Shown piece after piece: positions 56,297 through 64,000 of a stretch of 64,000 nt of DNA. Each line of letters begins with the position of its first letter. Position 1 is the stretch's first letter. The notes below the pieces were generated by a model, which saw only the letters and a program-made list of their open reading frames with translations, was not told the DNA's origin and did no database searches. The DNA comes from JALZKA01 sp963717635 (GTDB lineage: Bacteria > Actinomycetota > Thermoleophilia > Solirubrobacterales > 70-9): assembly GCA_963717635.1 (NCBI GenBank), contig OY970347.1, positions 124,001 to 188,000 on the forward strand, in the 5' to 3' direction. Position numbers and translations under genes: made by a program.

Positions 56297-58084
56297 TTAG
56301 GGCACGAGCGCGGGATTCTGGATCTCGGCGGCGAGGATGCGCGCGGCATCGAGCGCACCCGGCTCGCCGAGCTGATCGGCGAGCAAAAGGCCTCTGCATG
56401 CGAGCTCTCGCATACCCGTCTTGCCGGTCAGCGACCGGAGATCTTCCACCAGCGCCGGCGCCCGGCTCGACTCCATTCTCACCGCGACCGACGCCATCGC
56501 CTCCAGAGCGTAGGCCTCGCCCCATACGTAGCAATCGGTGGTCCGAACGGCACGGTTCCTGGCGTCCTCGAGCCGCCGCAGGGCGCCCGCCGGGTTGCCG
56601 TCCTCCTCGTCGAGAAGCCCGAGCCCCCGGCCGGCCATGCCCTCCCAGCAGGGATCGCGAAACTCGCACGCGAGCGCAAAGGAGTACTCCATCCGACGCC
56701 TGGCCCCGCTCACGTCGCCCTCCGCCAGCTCGACCTCGGCAAGCCACGCAAGGGGCCAGGATGCGAAGGCGAGCCAGTGGGTCTCATCAACGATCGCCAG
56801 TGCACTCTCGAGGCTGCTTCGGGCCGCAGAGAGGTCTGCCTTGAGGAAGTGGGATCGCCCAACCAGCGTGAGCGTGTAGGCCTGGCGTTTGAGGTCGCCG
56901 GCGGAGCCGGCAAGCTCGACCGCACGCTCGGCATGGACGATCGCTTCCTTGTGTTGTCCGCAGTCGGCAGCCGACAGCGCTCGAACGGACTCGATCGCAG
57001 CTTCCTCCTCGCCGCTCTCGGCGATGGACGCGGCTTCGGCGAGGAGGCGCTCACAGCGCGCGTATCGCCCGGCGAGGGCGTCGACGTACGAGAGCTCGCG
57101 GAGTGCTCCGGCCTGGAGGTCCGGAAGGCCCTGGGCCTCCGCCTGTGTGGCCGCGCGGCGCAGGATGGACGCGGCCTCTTCGTCCCGACCCTTGACCGCG
57201 TGAACGAGAGTGGAGCCGAGGCTGAAGAGCGCGCCGGCTTCGAGGTCCGGCCTCGAGGTTTCCCTCGCCATGCCCACCGCTCGCCTGAGGCTCTGGAGCG
57301 CCGAGTCGACCGCCCCGGCGCCGGCGGCGGTCTCACCGGCCTTGATCAGCGCGAGCGCCACATGCTGGACGTCGGCGGCGCCGGCGCCTCGATCCGGGCC
57401 CGCCGCGAGCTCTTCGGCCGCGCGGGCCAGCGATTCGGCCGGCTCGCGACCCAGCTCCTCGCGGAAGAAGCGGCGTGAGGCTTCCAGCTGGCTCTGCGCC
57501 GCCTTGTGATCACCGGACTGCGCGCAAGCTCGGATCAAGAGCTCGCGGAAGTTCTCGTCAAACGGCTCCAGCGCCACAAGGCGGCGGGCGAGAGGGATCG
57601 CGCCCGCGGGCCTCTCCTCCGCGAGCAGATCCAGCGCGGCCTCGTGCATCGCGGTGCAGGCGGCCCCGAGCAGACGCCGCCGCTCGTAGGTCAGCCAGCT
57701 GTCGAAGCTCGAAGAGGCGGAGAAGTCCATGCCCTCCAGCAGCTCCCGCCCGATGCCGGTCAGCCGTAGCGCGGCCCGGGATGTCCCCCGGGTGAGCTCC
57801 TCGACGTCGACCCGGATGTCCCGGGCCGCGTCGAGATGCGCTTCGCCCTTCGGTAGGACGTCCTCACCCAGAGCACCTCTCAGCTCGGTGAGGTTCCACC
57901 TGAGCGCCCGAAGCGGGTCGGCGGCATCGCTGAACAGGAGCTCCGCCAGGTGCTGGCGGGAAGGCCGCTCGACCGTGGAGAGGATCAGGTAGGCCAGAAG
58001 GCCCCACGCCTTCCGGCCCCGCAGCGGCTGGACCTGGTCTCCCCTTCTGATCTCTGGAGACCCGAGAAGCTGGATCTCGAGCAT
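56297..58084 (-). CDS. SARP/BTAD-type transcriptional regulator with TPR-like region
   Basis: A 595-residue regulator of the SARP type. The N-terminal OmpR-like winged helix has LQ..GSPEIRRGD, then RGRKAWGLLAYLILSTVERP and LRALRWNLTELRGALG. The BTAD domain follows (about 95-245) with MHEAALDLLAEERPAGAIPL, ARRLVALEPFDENFRELLIR and FFREELGREPAESL. The remaining 340 residues are helical repeats rich in Ala, Arg and Glu, like TPRs. No AAA domain is present. SARPs usually activate secondary metabolite or surface-protein genes; the target here is unknown. The ATG at 58084 gives the correct DNA-binding start. Confidence 0.9.
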   Translation of the reverse strand: MLEIQLLGSPEIRRGDQVQPLRGRKAWGLLAYLILSTVERPSRQHLAELLFSDAADPLRALRWNLTELRGALGEDVLPKGEAHLDAARDIRVDVEELTRGTSRAALRLTGIGRELLEGMDFSASSSFDSWLTYERRRLLGAACTAMHEAALDLLAEERPAGAIPLARRLVALEPFDENFRELLIRACAQSGDHKAAQSQLEASRRFFREELGREPAESLARAAEELAAGPDRGAGAADVQHVALALIKAGETAAGAGAVDSALQSLRRAVGMARETSRPDLEAGALFSLGSTLVHAVKGRDEEAASILRRAATQAEAQGLPDLQAGALRELSYVDALAGRYARCERLLAEAASIAESGEEEAAIESVRALSAADCGQHKEAIVHAERAVELAGSAGDLKRQAYTLTLVGRSHFLKADLSAARSSLESALAIVDETHWLAFASWPLAWLAEVELAEGDVSGARRRMEYSFALACEFRDPCWEGMAGRGLGLLDEEDGNPAGALRRLEDARNRAVRTTDCYVWGEAYALEAMASVAVRMESSRAPALVEDLRSLTGKTGMRELACRGLLLADQLGEPGALDAARILAAEIQNPALVP

Positions 58085-58092
58085 GCGCCGGA

Positions 58093-58419
58093 TTATCCCG
58101 TGGTCCGCGCCCAGCGCCGAATCCCGGGTTCGCGCAGCGCCGCGGCCGCACCGAGAGCACTCAGGTGCTCTCGAGAGCGCCGCCGCAGCTCTGCGACCGC
58201 TTCCGCCGTGGGCCTGAACGGATTCGCGACAACCCTCTGGTCCTCCAGGGAGATCGCCGCGACTGGGCCGTCCTCGGCGAGGACGAGAAGGACCTGCCCT
58301 CCCAGTGGCGCCGCGGAATCGAGCTCCGCGAGTCGCCGCAGGAGCGGTGCGTCGCGCTCCCGGGCGAGGCGGATCGTGGTCGAGCACATGGCTGCGGGGC
58401 TGCTGCCTCTGATGCTCAT
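58093..58419 (-). CDS. Small conserved protein, GNAT-fragment-like
   Basis: A 108-residue protein with TIRLARERDAPLLRRLAELD, SAAPLGGQVLLVLAEDGPVA and AISLEDQRVVANPFRPTAEA, then an arginine-rich helix (VAELRRRSREHL). The first part has the strand-helix-strand pattern of the N-terminal half of GNAT acetyltransferases, but the acetyl-CoA loop is absent. Small proteins of this sort recur in Thermoleophilia as I recall; function is unknown. It lies between the SARP gene (8 bp) and the surface-protein gene (4 bp), so it is co-transcribed with them. Confidence 0.65.
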   Translation of the reverse strand: MSIRGSSPAAMCSTTIRLARERDAPLLRRLAELDSAAPLGGQVLLVLAEDGPVAAISLEDQRVVANPFRPTAEAVAELRRRSREHLSALGAAAALREPGIRRWARTTG

Positions 58420-58423
58420 TGCC

Positions 58424-59203
58424 TCAACCCGGTCCCAGCGCGACGGCGCTGACGAGGGTGTCGTCGTAGCGGACCGCCCCAAGGTTCGGGTCTTGGTTGC
58501 AATCGATCCCGAAGGAGATCTCACCGGGCCCGATGGGCGCGGTCACGCCCATGAGGGTGAGATTGTCGGAGTCGTTTAGGTCTGCACTGTGGATCGTGGT
58601 CTTCGAAGTTGGAAGGACGTCGCCGACCGAAGTGCCCAAACGGCAGGCTCCGACCGGGCGCTCGCCGAGCTCGCCCACTGCCCTCGAATGCGCCATCACG
58701 AGGACCCGCGTCGACGCGGGAAGACTCAGGCTGACACTGGCGCAGGTGATGAACGTCGTGCTCTCCGGGTCGCAGGCACCGCCCGCTCCCGTGCGCCCCC
58801 TGCCTCCGAGGACGGCTGAAGGCACCGGCCCCAGCGCACTCTCGCTGATGTCATCCCCGGTGAGCGAGTTGTCCGTGACATCGGTCCCGCTGAGCGCATT
58901 GACATCGGCCCCGGTGAGCGAGTTGTCCGTGACATCGGTCCCGGTGAGCGAGTTGACATCAGCTCCGGTCAGCGAGTTGTCGGACACCTTGGCCGAGCCG
59001 ATCGCGCCGTTGGCGACGTCGCTGGCCTTCACCTGGCCGTTGACAATGTGCTTTGACCTGACGCTGTTCGTTCCGAGGGCCCAGGCGGTGCCGAGGCTCA
59101 TCGCGAAGAACAGCGCGACGTACCCGACGACGTTCGAACGGAGGTGGGTCCGCAGGGCGGTGGTCACGCGTACGGATGCGGGTTTGCTGCGGCGGATGCT
59201 CAT
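58424..59203 (-). CDS. Surface-type protein with LTGxDV repeats
   Basis: A 259-residue protein. A basic start and one hydrophobic segment (VVGYVALFFAMSLGTAWALG, about 24-43) precede ALGTNSVRSKHIVNGQVKAS, the hallmark of a group of Thermoleophilia surface or secreted proteins. Then come pentapeptide-like repeats: DNSLTGADVNSLTGTDV, TDNSLTGADVNALSGTDV, DNSLTGDDISES. The C-terminal domain of about 130 residues is beta-rich with two cysteine pairs (GACDPESTTFITCAS and CRLGTS...IDCNQD). The repeats are also visible as near-identical 24-54 bp DNA blocks at 58850-58990, which could change in number by slippage. Function unknown. A paralogue lies at 59849-60529. Confidence 0.78.
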   Translation of the reverse strand: MSIRRSKPASVRVTTALRTHLRSNVVGYVALFFAMSLGTAWALGTNSVRSKHIVNGQVKASDVANGAIGSAKVSDNSLTGADVNSLTGTDVTDNSLTGADVNALSGTDVTDNSLTGDDISESALGPVPSAVLGGRGRTGAGGACDPESTTFITCASVSLSLPASTRVLVMAHSRAVGELGERPVGACRLGTSVGDVLPTSKTTIHSADLNDSDNLTLMGVTAPIGPGEISFGIDCNQDPNLGAVRYDDTLVSAVALGPG

Positions 59204-59531
59204 GACTGCTCCTTGGTCGTTCTGCCCACCTTCGACCGAAGGCGTTTGCGGCAACGTTTGAAGGTCTGACGCCGGCCGGTCCCGAAGGGGACCCGCCGGG
59301 GCCGATCGGCATGGTCGCGCGGCTATTCGGCGAGGCTCAGGGCCGTGAACTCGTCCGCCGAGACGTTGAGCGGGCGCGGGACTTCGCCGTGCCACGCTGC
59401 TGACGGCAGACGGTGCTGGTCACGGTGTCTATCGGACCGACTGGGAGATGCTGTCGACGCGGTTCTCGAGCACGCGGCGGGTCGCCGCGACCTTCACCCA
59501 GCGCTCGACGCCGATTCATAGACGGTTCCCA

Positions 59532-59817
59532 TCAGCTCGTCGAAGTCGGCGCTGAAGGTCGGGCTGGGTTGACCGTCCACCTGGACCACGCATAGCTGCG
59601 CACGGGTTCGAAGTAGGTCCAGTCCCGCTTCATGTCTTCGGTCCAACGTCGGACGCCCCCGTGTCCGTGATACCGAGTTCCCAGCGCGGCGTTGATCGGA
59701 ATCCACTCAACCTCGGGATCGATCACGCCGGTGTAATCGTCGCCCCCCCCCAAGGTTGATGGCGCTCGCCGTCGTCGCGAACATCTTCCTTGCCAGCTCC
59801 ACATTCTCCTCCGACAT
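59532..59817 (-). pseudogene. Frameshifted SnoaL-like gene
   Basis: From the ATG at 59817 the frame starts MSEENVELARKMFATTASAI, a clear SnoaL-like opening. At a run of nine G (59743-59751 on the plus strand as C) the frame changes, and the continuation GDDYTGVIDPEVEWIPINAA is in the next frame. Removing one G would restore it. Past VRSYAW the reading also loses family likeness, so a second lesion is likely. It may be a decayed gene, a sequencing error at the homopolymer, or a slippage switch. Confidence 0.65.
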
Positions 59818-59848
59818 GCCTACTCCAGCCCTTCCCCAGCCGTGTGAC

Positions 59849-60529
59849 TTATGGCTGCGCGAGGGTCACGGTTCCAATCGTCTCGCAGTACGCATCGGAG
59901 GCTCTCATGAAGGTGTGCAGGGCGACGCTGTAGGTCCTCGGTCCGATGTCCATGATCAGCTGCATCTCAGCCCCCGCCACGCCGGCGTCGTTTCGGGTGG
60001 TCACCCAGACCTGCTGGCCGCTGGTGAACGGGAAACCCTGGGCCTGGGCGCCATTGGCGACGTTGACCGTGTTGCCGTCGTTGCTTGGCGTCTCAACTCC
60101 GTGGCCGACGACCATCGCGTTGGCAGTGCCGCCCACCGCGGGTTGAGGCCAGAAACGGACCGACTGAAGGTCCGGCGTGCCGTCAAAGCAGCTGACGTTG
60201 TACGCCAGGCCCGGGGCAACTTGGGTGAGGTCGGCCTCCGAACCGATCGAGTGGATCCGGCCCGCTGCGGGAGGAACCTGCCCGGCGGCGAAGTCCGCGC
60301 GCAGGAGCGTCGCGTCCGCAATCTTGGGCGAGCTGACGGCATTGCTCGCGATATCGCCGTCCTTGACCGCGCTGCCTGCGAGATCGCTGGTCTTGACCGC
60401 GTTCGGCTTGATCTGCCGCGAACCAACGCTGTTGGCGCCGAGCGCCCAGGCGGTTCCACCGAGCGCAAGGAACAGGGCGAGGGTGGAGACGACGTGCGGA
60501 TAGGTCAGACGAGCGCGGACCTTCTTCAT
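59849..60529 (-). CDS. Surface-type protein, paralogue of the LTGxDV-repeat protein
   Basis: A 226-residue protein with the same N-terminal plan as the gene at 58424-59203: basic start, a hydrophobic segment (VVSTLALFLALGGTAWALGA, about 12-31), then NSVGSRQIKPNAVKTSDLAG, SAVKDGDIASNAVSSPKIAD and a beta-rich C-terminal domain with two cysteines (NVSCFDGTP, DAYCETIG). The middle here is formed by irregular K-x-x-D-I/L-x-x-x-A-V repeats rather than LTGxDV. The start at 60529 gives the correct signal or anchor. Function unknown; proteins of this type are frequent in Thermoleophilia and may be surface or spore-like coat components, which is a guess. Confidence 0.78.
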   Translation of the reverse strand: MKKVRARLTYPHVVSTLALFLALGGTAWALGANSVGSRQIKPNAVKTSDLAGSAVKDGDIASNAVSSPKIADATLLRADFAAGQVPPAAGRIHSIGSEADLTQVAPGLAYNVSCFDGTPDLQSVRFWPQPAVGGTANAMVVGHGVETPSNDGNTVNVANGAQAQGFPFTSGQQVWVTTRNDAGVAGAEMQLIMDIGPRTYSVALHTFMRASDAYCETIGTVTLAQP

Positions 60530-60689
60530 CAGAACCCCTAACGGAACTGCCTCTCTCGGCGGGCAGGGTCGCGCGATCAAGAGAGAGAGGCGGTGAGGCT
60601 CGAAGGGCGGCTATGACCTCCAGTCAGGGTACTGCGTTCGCTGATCAGTCCCTGCCGCCGGCCGGCCGGGCATCGATAGGCTCGCATTC

Positions 60690-61148
60690 ATGCCGTCTCC
60701 GCCCAAGGGACCGCCACCAGGATCCTTCGGGCTGCGGATCATGAACCGGCTCACGTCCTTGAACGTGTTCCTCTACCGACGCACCGGCGGACGCATCGGC
60801 GGGGCGATCGGCAACATCAAGCCAATCGCCTTGGTCGATCACGTCGGCGCGAAAAGCGGTACGAAGCGCACGACCCCCTTGGTCTACACGCGCGACCGTG
60901 ACGACGTGATCATCGTCGGCTCCCAGGGTGGATCGCCGAAGACTCCGTCCTGGGTCTTCAACCTCCGCGCGAACCCACGCACAACGATTCAGATCGGCAG
61001 CAGAAAGTGGGAGGTCGTCGCCCGCGAGGCCGCCGACGAGGAGCGCGAGCGGCTCTGGCCGATGGTCGTCGACACCTACGCCGACTTCGCGGTCTACCAG
61101 GCTCGCACCGAGCGCAAGATCCCGGTGGTCATCCTGACGCCGGCGTAG
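60690..61148 (+). CDS. Deazaflavin (F420)-dependent nitroreductase family protein
   Basis: A 152-residue split-barrel protein. The signature ALVDHVGAKSGTKRTTPLVY (a GxKSGxxRxTPL-type motif) and VGSQGGSPKTPSWVFNLRAN mark the F420-dependent Ddn-like family, which includes mycobacterial deazaflavin nitroreductases and quinone reductases. The N-terminus has a short hydrophobic and basic part (RIMNRLTSLNVFLYRRTGG) common in the family. The physiological substrate is probably a quinone or another small molecule; F420 use is inferred from the family. It is transcribed away from the surface-protein gene. Confidence 0.92.
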   Translation: MPSPPKGPPPGSFGLRIMNRLTSLNVFLYRRTGGRIGGAIGNIKPIALVDHVGAKSGTKRTTPLVYTRDRDDVIIVGSQGGSPKTPSWVFNLRANPRTTIQIGSRKWEVVAREAADEERERLWPMVVDTYADFAVYQARTERKIPVVILTPA

Positions 61149-61222
61149 CGCCGACGTATTGGGATTCGAGCACGACGTTCGTCAGCCGCTTTGCCTTGGC
61201 GCGGATCGTCAGGATTCGCCAC

Positions 61223-61831
61223 ATGAGGGTCGCGGCGCTGCGGATCGGAGCCGAGCTCGAGTCGTGGCGCGATCTCGGCTTCCACGTCGCGGACGACGGC
61301 ACCGCGATGCTCGGATCCGTGCGCCTCGAGCTGCTCCCGTCCGCTGAGCGGGGCAGGATCGTGTCCTGGGCGCTCGACGGAGTCGACGCCGTCGATTCGA
61401 TCGACGGCCTGCCGACCGCCGCCGCCGCGCGAGGTGGGCCCGATGCGACGCACCCGAACGGCGTGCTCGCAATCGACCACGTCGTCGTGTTCACGCCGTC
61501 GCTCGACCGCACGACCGCCGCCTTCGCCGCGATCGGGATCGAGCGCCGGCGCGTCCGGGAGGCCGGGGACGGGGTGCGCCAGGGATTTTTCCTCGTCAGC
61601 GGCCTGCTGGTGGAGGTCGTCGACGGAACCGGCCTCGAGCCCGATGCTCCGGCGCGCTTCTGGGGCATCACCGTGGTCGTGTCCGACATCGATGCCGCGG
61701 CGGCTCTGCTGGGCGAACGGCTGGGAAGGGTCAAGGACGCCGTGCAGCCGGGCCGGCGGATCGCGACGGTCAGGCCCGAGGCGTGCGGCGGCCTCCCCCT
61801 GGCCCTGATCACGCCGCGCGAGGTGGGCTAG
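61223..61831 (+). CDS. VOC-superfamily (glyoxalase-like) protein
   Basis: A 202-residue protein with two VOC-type halves. The first is incomplete (GAELESWRDLGFHVADDGTA, LGSVRLELLPSAERGR); the second is clear: LAIDHVVVFTPSLDRTTAAF, RQGFFLVSGLLVEVVDGTGL and FWGITVVVSDIDAAAALLGE. The metal ligands of glyoxalase-type enzymes could be His (IDHVV) and Glu (LLVEVV). No substrate can be named. The ATG at 61223 is the best start; the upstream frame overlaps the nitroreductase gene in another register. Confidence 0.8.
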   Translation: MRVAALRIGAELESWRDLGFHVADDGTAMLGSVRLELLPSAERGRIVSWALDGVDAVDSIDGLPTAAAARGGPDATHPNGVLAIDHVVVFTPSLDRTTAAFAAIGIERRRVREAGDGVRQGFFLVSGLLVEVVDGTGLEPDAPARFWGITVVVSDIDAAAALLGERLGRVKDAVQPGRRIATVRPEACGGLPLALITPREVG

Positions 61832-61870
61832 GCTCGCCGAGCCAGGGTTGCCGCGACGTGAGGAGACTTC

Positions 61871-62155
61871 ATGCATGTTGTCGTTCGGAGCTATTCAGGC
61901 CAAGGTGCGTCAGAGCTCGTTGAGGCCATGGGGCAAAACGAGGACGACGTGAAGGAACTGATCAGCGGCGTGCCGGGTTTCGTCAACTACGCCGCGTTCC
62001 AGACCGGCGACGGCTTGCTGACCGTGACTGCCTGCCAGGACAAGGCCGGCACGGACGAGTCGTCGAACCGTGCGGCTGCGTGGGTCAAGGAGAACGTGAG
62101 CACGCCGGTCGATCCGCCCGCGATCACCGAGGGCGACACCTTCCTCCAGTTCTAG
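61871..62155 (+). CDS. Dimeric alpha+beta-barrel (ABM-like) protein, 94 aa
   Basis: A 94-residue protein with a ferredoxin-like barrel pattern: MHVVVRSYSGQGASELVEAM, KELISGVPGFVNYAAFQTGD, GLLTVTACQDKAGTDESSNR and the closing helix AAAWVKENVS. The fold resembles antibiotic biosynthesis monooxygenases and heme-degrading or stress-response dimeric proteins. No cofactor residue is obvious. It is 39 bp downstream of the VOC gene with a Shine-Dalgarno GAGGAG close to the ATG, and overlaps the next, convergent gene by 4 bp. Confidence 0.75.
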   Translation: MHVVVRSYSGQGASELVEAMGQNEDDVKELISGVPGFVNYAAFQTGDGLLTVTACQDKAGTDESSNRAAAWVKENVSTPVDPPAITEGDTFLQF

Positions 62156-62781
62156 GGCCTGAGACTGAACGGCGGATATCGATCCGTGACCAGCGCGAAG
62201 GCGTAGCCGACGACGCGATTGTGCCAGCGGAGGACGCCCTCCACGAAGTCGAAGATGCCGCGCGGATAGCGACCCGTGAAGAGGATCGCGAACCAGGCGC
62301 CGACAACGGCGAAGAAGACGCCGATGTGCAGGAAGAGCAGCACGACGTAATGCGGAATCGCCAGTAGCCACTTGACCAGCGGCATGCCGCGTCCGAGCTC
62401 GCGCTCCACGTCCGGGTACGGGTAGAGGAGACGGACCGCCTGCTCCTCGTCGGTCGAGGGGTACCGGTCGTCCATCAGCAGGAGGTAGACGCCGATGCGA
62501 TTCAGGAATCGCTGCAGGTTGAGGTTCCAATCGAACCACCACCGCGGGTACTTTCTGCGGAACAGGAGCATCAGCACGACCGGAATGACGAGGATCCCGA
62601 CGCCGCCGAGGCTGATCGTCTCCGCCTGCTCACCGACCTGATCGAACTCGGTTGAGAACCCCGTGATCGTGGTCACCAAGATCGCAATCGGGATCACGGT
62701 GAAGATGCGAAAGAACGTCGTCAGCCGATTCAAACTGCGGTCGGGGTACTCGACGTCGAAGGTGACCGGGTATTCGCTCAT
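62152..62781 (-). CDS. DUF4389-type membrane protein
   Basis: A 209-residue membrane protein. It starts MSEYPVTFDVEYPDRSLNRL and has helices at about 22-42, 57-77 and 142-170. Highly typical blocks are RRKYPRWWFDWNLNLQRFLN, RIGVYLLLMDDRYPSTDEEQ and LFTGRYPRGIFDFVEGVLRW HNRV (read as two parts). These fit the family named DUF4389 from memory. The family is common in actinobacteria; the role is unknown, though proximity to lipid or stress genes is common. It is convergent with the ABM-like gene. Confidence 0.85.
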   Translation of the reverse strand: MSEYPVTFDVEYPDRSLNRLTTFFRIFTVIPIAILVTTITGFSTEFDQVGEQAETISLGGVGILVIPVVLMLLFRRKYPRWWFDWNLNLQRFLNRIGVYLLLMDDRYPSTDEEQAVRLLYPYPDVERELGRGMPLVKWLLAIPHYVVLLFLHIGVFFAVVGAWFAILFTGRYPRGIFDFVEGVLRWHNRVVGYAFALVTDRYPPFSLRP

Positions 62782-62868
62782 GGCGCTGCGAACGTAGCAC
62801 CCACGTCAACGTTTGGCCGCGCGGCCAAGAGGGCAGGAGCAGGGAGAGGGAAGAGGAGAACTTCGGGT

Positions 62869-64000
62869 TTGAACAGGAAACAGGGAGTCCTGCGCCAAGG
62901 CGGTCTGGTCTTCCTCGTCGCCGTCTTCGTCATCGCGGTCCCAGCCGCGTCAGCCTCCGCCGCCAGCCTGAACGCCTATCGCGTCAAGGCCACCGCCGAG
63001 AACCTGCAGGCGCTGGCGCAGGCGGGCTTCGACGTCACCGAAGGGCGCAACCTCGAGCGCGGGACGATCGACGTCGTCGGCACCCGTGGCGACGTGGCGA
63101 AGCTCGACGCCAAACGGATCACCAACTACCGCAGCGAGGCGGCGGCGCTGGCGGCCGACCCCACCGACGGCGCGACCGACGCCGCCTTCGATGTCTGGAC
63201 CAAGTACGACGCCGTCGAGGGCGACGGCAAGGAGCAGTTTGAGGAGACCTACGACCGGTTCCTCGCGGATCACCCCTCGTTCGTCGCGGAGCGGGTCGCC
63301 GGCACCACCTACGGCGGCCGCGAGATCGTCGCCCTCCAGGTGACGAAGGGCGCGACCGGCTCGGACATCGCCGGCCGGCCCGCCGTCCTCTACAACGCCA
63401 TGCAGCACGCGCGCGAGTGGCTTGCGGGCGAAACCTGCCGGCGGACGCTCTCCTACTTCGTCAACAACTACGGCAAGGGAACGAGCGCCGGGCGCGAGGT
63501 CACCAGGCTTCTCAACAGCACCGAACTGTGGTTCGTCTGCGTCAACAATCCGGACGGCTACGAGTTCACCTTCACGCCGGGCAACCGCCTCTGGCGCAAG
63601 AACCTGGCCGACAACGACGCCAACGGCGTAATCACGACCGGCGACGGCGTCGACCCGAACCGCAACTTCAGCTCGAACTGGGGCCGCGACAACGACGGCA
63701 GCTCGCCCGATCCGTCGTCGGAGACCTACCGCGGTCCCGCGCCTGCGTCCGAGCCGGAGACGACGGCCATGGAGTCGCTATTCGCCGAGATTCACCCCGT
63801 CTTCCAGAAGAACGACCACACCGCGGCGGCACTGCTGCTCTATCCGCAGGGCTTCCAGCAGGACACGCCCAGCGCCGACGACCAGATCTTCAAGGCGCTG
63901 GCCGGCGACCCCTTCAAGCCGGGCATCGAGGGCTTCCTGCCCGAGCTGTCCGCCGGCCTCTACATCACGAACGGGGACTTCACGGACTGGGCCTACAACA
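62869..64000 (+). CDS. Secreted zinc carboxypeptidase (peptidase family M14), 3'-truncated by window edge
   Basis: The frame opens with TTG at 62869 behind a purine-rich GAGGGAAGAGGAG and stays open to the end of the window, so at least 377 residues are visible. A signal peptide (QGGLVFLVAVFVIAVPAASA) is followed by a propeptide-like domain of about 100 residues, then the M14 fold. The first zinc ligands are in YNAMQHAREWLAGE (HxRE type), and NNPDGYEF, VDPNRNFSSNWG and SEPETTAMESLF match the substrate-binding and arginine segments of carboxypeptidase A/T-like enzymes. The third zinc ligand and catalytic glutamate lie in the missing part or further on. The role is probably extracellular peptide degradation. 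Confidence 0.92.
   Translation, partial: MNRKQGVLRQGGLVFLVAVFVIAVPAASASAASLNAYRVKATAENLQALAQAGFDVTEGRNLERGTIDVVGTRGDVAKLDAKRITNYRSEAAALAADPTDGATDAAFDVWTKYDAVEGDGKEQFEETYDRFLADHPSFVAERVAGTTYGGREIVALQVTKGATGSDIAGRPAVLYNAMQHAREWLAGETCRRTLSYFVNNYGKGTSAGREVTRLLNSTELWFVCVNNPDGYEFTFTPGNRLWRKNLADNDANGVITTGDGVDPNRNFSSNWGRDNDGSSPDPSSETYRGPAPASEPETTAMESLFAEIHPVFQKNDHTAAALLLYPQGFQQDTPSADDQIFKALAGDPFKPGIEGFLPELSAGLYITNGDFTDWAYN

Overview
The window is high-GC DNA with dense, often 1-8 bp overlapping genes, frequent GTG/TTG starts, an F420-type nitroreductase, a Streptomyces-like Nur box and many SnoaL-like proteins. This suggests an actinobacterium, most likely of the class Thermoleophilia (Solirubrobacterales-like). 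That placement is inferred from gene content and style; no 16S gene is present. The left edge cuts purH and the right edge cuts a secreted M14 carboxypeptidase.

Left part (1-18.1 kb): after purH, a SnoaL-like gene and tRNA-Lys comes a nickel and hydrogen module. A Nur-type regulator under a Nur-box-like palindrome is coupled to a nickel permease. Facing it is one 15-gene operon on the minus strand, running from 18052 down to 3721: hypC, a second HypC-like gene, hypD, hypE, small and large subunits of a group 1h (actinobacterial, high-affinity) [NiFe]-hydrogenase, a NifU/Rieske-like fusion, three conserved unknown proteins, a maturation protease, hypA, hypB, a double-SIS protein and hypF. The set looks complete for making a cytosolic uptake hydrogenase that scavenges trace H2.

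Middle part (18-44 kb): a thiamine block (thiO-thiS-thiG behind a TPP riboswitch, divergent thiE), then a long plus-strand run centred on lipoate: lpdA, an E2-like protein without the catalytic histidine, branched-chain 2-oxoacid dehydrogenase E1 alpha, E1 beta and E2, leucine dehydrogenase, lipB, a PlsC acyltransferase, lipA and a rhomboid protease. Then come a serine hydrolase, a two-component system with a divergent lipoprotein, small membrane and lipoproteins, tRNA-Ala(TGC), glutamate dehydrogenase and a GGDEF protein.

Right part (44.4-56.1 kb): the most unusual region. An intact tRNA-Ala(CGC) is followed by five displaced copies of its 3' half (42 nt each, cut at the anticodon loop). Four are preceded by a conserved 29-nt inverted repeat and short ACATC-type repeats. 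The intervals hold small cargo sets, mostly on the minus strand: SnoaL-like proteins, a flavoprotein, secreted proteins, a methyltransferase and a LuxR/LAL regulator. There is no integrase or transposase. I read this as a tandem array of non-autonomous tRNA-targeted cassettes. It is the best candidate here for an undescribed system.

Far right (56.3-64 kb): a SARP/BTAD regulator, two related surface-type proteins, a frameshifted SnoaL gene, an F420-type nitroreductase, VOC-like and ABM-like proteins, a DUF4389-type membrane protein and the start of the M14 carboxypeptidase.
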